A program made the translations under genes and the position numbers. Source: Acidimicrobiaceae bacterium (GTDB lineage: Bacteria > Actinomycetota > Acidimicrobiia > Acidimicrobiales > UBA8592). Taken from it: DNA of 17,606 nucleotides. The notes under the pieces were generated by a model. That model did not search any database and was not told the DNA's origin. It worked only from the letters and a program-made list of their open reading frames with translations. Numbering within the stretch: position 1 is the stretch's first letter; every line of letters starts with the position of its first letter. The stretch covers positions 2,555 to 20,160 of the forward strand of contig PBPU01000089.1 of assembly GCA_002724825.1 (NCBI GenBank). Reading direction: 5' to 3'. Below, in pieces: positions 15,598-17,606 of the stretch.

Positions 15598-16200
15598 TTA
15601 GCCTTTTCCGATCATTCGTAAAGCTTCCATCCGTGATGACATATCATCACGGAAAACTCCACGAACGGCGCTAGTAAGAGTTTGACTTCCAGGTTTTTGA
15701 ACACCCCGCATCGACATGCACAAATGTTCTGCCTCAACCACGACGACAACCCCACGCGGTTTAAGGACATTCTCTAGGGCATCAGCTATTTCGGTTGTTA
15801 AGCGTTCCTGAACTTGAGGACGCTTTGAAAACCCATCGGTGATTCTCGCCAACTTTGAAAGTCCCGTTATTCTCCCTTTTGAACTAGGGATATATCCGAT
15901 ATGAGCTTCTCCAATAAAGGGGAGAAGGTGGTGTTCGCAAAGTGAGTAGAGCGGTATGTTCTTCACAAGAATTAATTCGTCATGCTCGTGGCCAACATCG
16001 AACGTTTTCTCAAGGTGATGAGAGGGATCGGTGCCCACACCGCTGCAAACTTCCGCGTACATCCGAGCGACACGTTGAGGTGTTTCCAAAAGACCATCAC
16101 GAGAAGGGTCTTCACCAATCGCTAACAATATTTCATGCACTGCGCGTTCTATCCGTTCAAGATCGGGGGTCATGCATTCAGGATAGAAGATTTTTCTCAT
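15598..16200 (-). CDS. folE: GTP cyclohydrolase I
   Basis: A 200-residue enzyme converting GTP to 7,8-dihydroneopterin triphosphate, the first step of folate and pterin synthesis. Zinc ligands Cys88 and His91 (SLCEHHLLPF) and Cys161 (EHLCMSMRG) are all present. The substrate and subunit-contact motifs GYIPSSKGRITGLSKLAR, KRPQVQERLT and SAVRGVF are intact, and length is typical. Starting at 16200 rather than 16224 is supported by AGGAGG ending 7 bases upstream on the minus strand. It is convergent with the catabolic operon and divergent from the dioxygenase gene, so it is probably an independent housekeeping unit. A link to the upstream pathway is not shown. Confidence 0.97.
   Translation of the reverse strand: MRKIFYPECMTPDLERIERAVHEILLAIGEDPSRDGLLETPQRVARMYAEVCSGVGTDPSHHLEKTFDVGHEHDELILVKNIPLYSLCEHHLLPFIGEAHIGYIPSSKGRITGLSKLARITDGFSKRPQVQERLTTEIADALENVLKPRGVVVVVEAEHLCMSMRGVQKPGSQTLTSAVRGVFRDDMSSRMEALRMIGKG
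15630..15653. repeat. Perfect 10-bp inverted repeat in the 3' end of folE
   Basis: TCCGTGATGA, a 4-base loop CATA, and TCATCACGGA form a perfect hairpin lying within the last codons of folE, about 40 bases past the stop of the aspartate dehydrogenase-like gene. There is no T-run on either strand after it, so it is not a clear intrinsic terminator. It could nevertheless stall or protect transcripts at this convergent junction, where only 8 bases separate the two coding ends. Confidence 0.55.
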
Positions 16201-16241
16201 AAAGCATCCTCCTAAACACCACAACCAAAATGATCACGGTA

Positions 16242-16271
16242 TTGAGTCAGGGGAGCGAACTATGGAATACT
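16242..16271 (+). promoter_or_regulatory. Possible promoter of the dioxygenase gene
   Basis: TTGAGT (16242-16247) and AATACT (16266-16271) are separated by 18 bases and lie 20 bases before the ATG at 16291. Each is a partial match to -35 and -10 consensus. A short inverted repeat, ATGGA-ATAC-TCCAT (16262-16275), overlaps the -10 element and could be an operator. The 90-base gap between divergent starts should hold promoters for both genes; I see no convincing minus-strand promoter for folE. Confidence 0.25.
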
Positions 16272-16290
16272 CCATTTAGGGAGATTTACT

Positions 16291-17160
16291 ATGCGTATCA
16301 GAGACCTAGCCGATGCCCACTTCGGCAGTGTAATTACCGAAATAGATTTAGAAAATCTCTCAGAGCATGAATGGGGCCAGATCTATTCTCTATGGAATGA
16401 GCGGGCGCTTCTTATTTTCCCAAAGGTGTTTCTATCAAAAGACGGGCAAGATAACTTTGCAAAGCGTTTCGGGACACTCGAATTTCCAAGAACAGCGATC
16501 AGCAATATTGGGAAAGAAGGAAGAATTCACTATGAATCCGATGATGATGTTGTGAAAGTCATCCGAGGGAACGAGGGATGGCATCATGACAGTACCTACA
16601 TGCCCGTTCAAGCCAAAGGCGCAGTCTTTAGTGCCGAAATTGTACCCGACGAAGGAGGCCTCACTGGGTGGGCTGATATGCGGGCAGCTTACGAAGCACT
16701 CGATAATGATTTGCGCGACAGGGTCTCGGAGCTATCCGCCTACCATTCCTACTATTACAGTCAGGGGCGCGACGGGTACCTGCCAAATGATCAGAACGAC
16801 GACGGGACATATAATGCCTACGGGTTTCACGACGGAGAAGTTTCCCTGCGGCCGTTAGTAAAAGTGCATCCTGAAACGAACCGGCCAAACTTACTTATCG
16901 GAAGGCACGCACACAATATCATCGGTATGGAAACCCATGAATCAGAAGAGTTTCTTGATGAGCTCAACGATTTCGCATGTGCAGAATCACGAACGTACTT
17001 CCATGATTGGGATGAAGGAGATGCCGTCGTGTGGGACAACAGGCGGCTCATGCATCGCGTCACACCCTATGACATGACACAATCAAGAAGAATGTGGCAT
17101 ACAAGAATTGCCGGTAACCCAGACAGCGAACTCGCAGACAATTACCGGTACCACCAGTAG
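16291..17160 (+). CDS. TauD/TfdA-family 2-oxoglutarate-dependent dioxygenase
   Basis: A 289-residue non-haem Fe(II) dioxygenase that hydroxylates a substrate while decarboxylating 2-oxoglutarate to succinate. The facial triad is visible as His98-X-Asp100 in WHHDSTY and His255 in LMHRVTPYD. Arg266/Arg267 in QSRRMWHTRIAG is placed to bind 2-oxoglutarate. The N-terminal region with ERALLIFPKVFLS and KRFGTLEFPR is typical of the family. Known relatives act on taurine, 2,4-D, alkyl sulphates and other anionic compounds; the substrate here is not readable. AGGGAGA sits a few bases upstream of the start. It is divergent from folE and followed 15 bases later by a J-domain gene, so it is probably transcribed separately from the large operon. 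Confidence 0.93.
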   Translation: MRIRDLADAHFGSVITEIDLENLSEHEWGQIYSLWNERALLIFPKVFLSKDGQDNFAKRFGTLEFPRTAISNIGKEGRIHYESDDDVVKVIRGNEGWHHDSTYMPVQAKGAVFSAEIVPDEGGLTGWADMRAAYEALDNDLRDRVSELSAYHSYYYSQGRDGYLPNDQNDDGTYNAYGFHDGEVSLRPLVKVHPETNRPNLLIGRHAHNIIGMETHESEEFLDELNDFACAESRTYFHDWDEGDAVVWDNRRLMHRVTPYDMTQSRRMWHTRIAGNPDSELADNYRYHQ

Positions 17161-17175
17161 GCAGGGGAGAAAAGG

Positions 17176-17606
17176 TTGAGAAAAGTATCCATAGATGATG
17201 CCCTTCGTCTTTTTGGTGCCGATCGTGCGACTCCTTGGGACGAAATACGTTCCCTCTATAGAAAGCACGTTCGATCAGCTCACCCTGACCTTAGAGGCGA
17301 TGAGCACGAAGATGACATGATTGTTTCTTTGAACGCAGCGTACGCCACGCTTGTGGAGGCAACACACAACGGGAAACATCCGCTTCCAATAAAGAAGTCA
17401 GATGCAAAGGCAGAACCTGACGCCAATAGTGTGCTTCGTTTTTCTGAGACCGAAGACACGTTTGGCCGAATTTTTGACCTCAGCCATGATGTCGGCGATG
17501 TAATCTACGTCAGCGAAGATGACGGTTTGATTCAGGTATTGATTGATGCTGGCAAACGAAGCGAATCCGTTCTTTTAATTCAAATCGATGGGAGTAAGCA
17601 ACCGGT
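17176..17606 (+). CDS. J-domain (DnaJ-like) protein, N-terminal part, runs off window
   Basis: A frame open to the right edge gives at least 143 residues. The first 60 or so form a J-domain: an ATPWDEIRSLYRKHVR helix, the HPD motif in SAHPDLRGDE (His about 38), and a closing helix LNAAYATLVEA. J-domains stimulate the ATPase of DnaK/Hsp70. The region after the domain is a charged linker and then a beta-rich stretch (from about residue 93); no zinc-finger or Gly/Phe region is seen, so this is not classical DnaJ. No ATG precedes the J-domain; the first in-frame ATG lies after the HPD. TTG at 17176, with GGGGAGA upstream, is therefore the likely start. It is in the same frame as the dioxygenase gene beyond its TAG. 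Confidence 0.75.
   Translation, partial: MRKVSIDDALRLFGADRATPWDEIRSLYRKHVRSAHPDLRGDEHEDDMIVSLNAAYATLVEATHNGKHPLPIKKSDAKAEPDANSVLRFSETEDTFGRIFDLSHDVGDVIYVSEDDGLIQVLIDAGKRSESVLLIQIDGSKQP

Noticed and set aside
15630..15653. Bidirectional intrinsic terminator between the operon and folE
   Set aside because: The hairpin is real but is followed by no T-run on either strand and lies inside the folE coding region, so I list it only as an inverted repeat.
15598..16200. folE as a cofactor gene serving the molybdenum enzyme of the operon
   Set aside because: Molybdopterin is made from GTP by the MoaA/MoaC route, not by GTP cyclohydrolase I, and folE is on the opposite strand; proximity is probably incidental.

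Overview
The window is one dense gene block of about 17.6 kb with no RNA genes, mobile elements or CRISPR array that I can see. Base composition looks moderate (mid-40s % GC by eye). A lipobox followed by a run of Asp in the binding protein, a luciferase-like F420-type oxidoreductase, a CoxMSL-type molybdenum hydroxylase and many ATGA stop/start overlaps suggest an uncultured, streamlined actinobacterium (Acidimicrobiia-like, possibly marine). A Chloroflexota origin is not excluded. This assignment is inference.

Region 1 (1-2398) holds the C-terminus of a creatininase-family hydrolase, an RbsC-type ABC permease translationally coupled to it, and an RbsB-type lipoprotein binding protein. It ends in a perfect 15-bp hairpin followed by a T-run.

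Region 2 (2415-15589) is a run of 13 genes on the + strand with essentially no intergenic space. In order they encode: a GMC flavoprotein with a CX5CX3C cysteine motif; its gluconate-2-dehydrogenase subunit-3-like partner; a zinc alcohol dehydrogenase; an aldehyde dehydrogenase; a class II aldolase-like protein; the FAD, 2Fe-2S and molybdopterin subunits of a xanthine dehydrogenase/CO dehydrogenase-family enzyme; the ABC ATPase that probably completes the region 1 transporter; a luciferase-like oxidoreductase; a class III aminotransferase; a MarR regulator; and an L-aspartate-dehydrogenase-family enzyme.

Region 3 (15598-17606) holds folE (GTP cyclohydrolase I) on the - strand, convergent with the operon. 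Divergent from it is a TauD/TfdA-type 2-oxoglutarate dioxygenase gene, followed by the start of a J-domain protein that probably begins at TTG and runs off the window.

Together, regions 1 and 2 look like a self-contained uptake and oxidation system. A CUT2-type importer would bring in a small polar, probably hydroxylated solute. Flavin, zinc, aldehyde and molybdenum oxidoreductases would oxidise it stepwise, an aldolase-like enzyme could cleave it, and the aminotransferase and aspartate-dehydrogenase-like enzyme would handle amino groups. The substrate cannot be named from sequence alone. A cyclitol or amino-polyol, or a nitrogen-containing ring compound, fit best. The combination of enzymes in one tightly coupled operon is the most interesting feature of the window.
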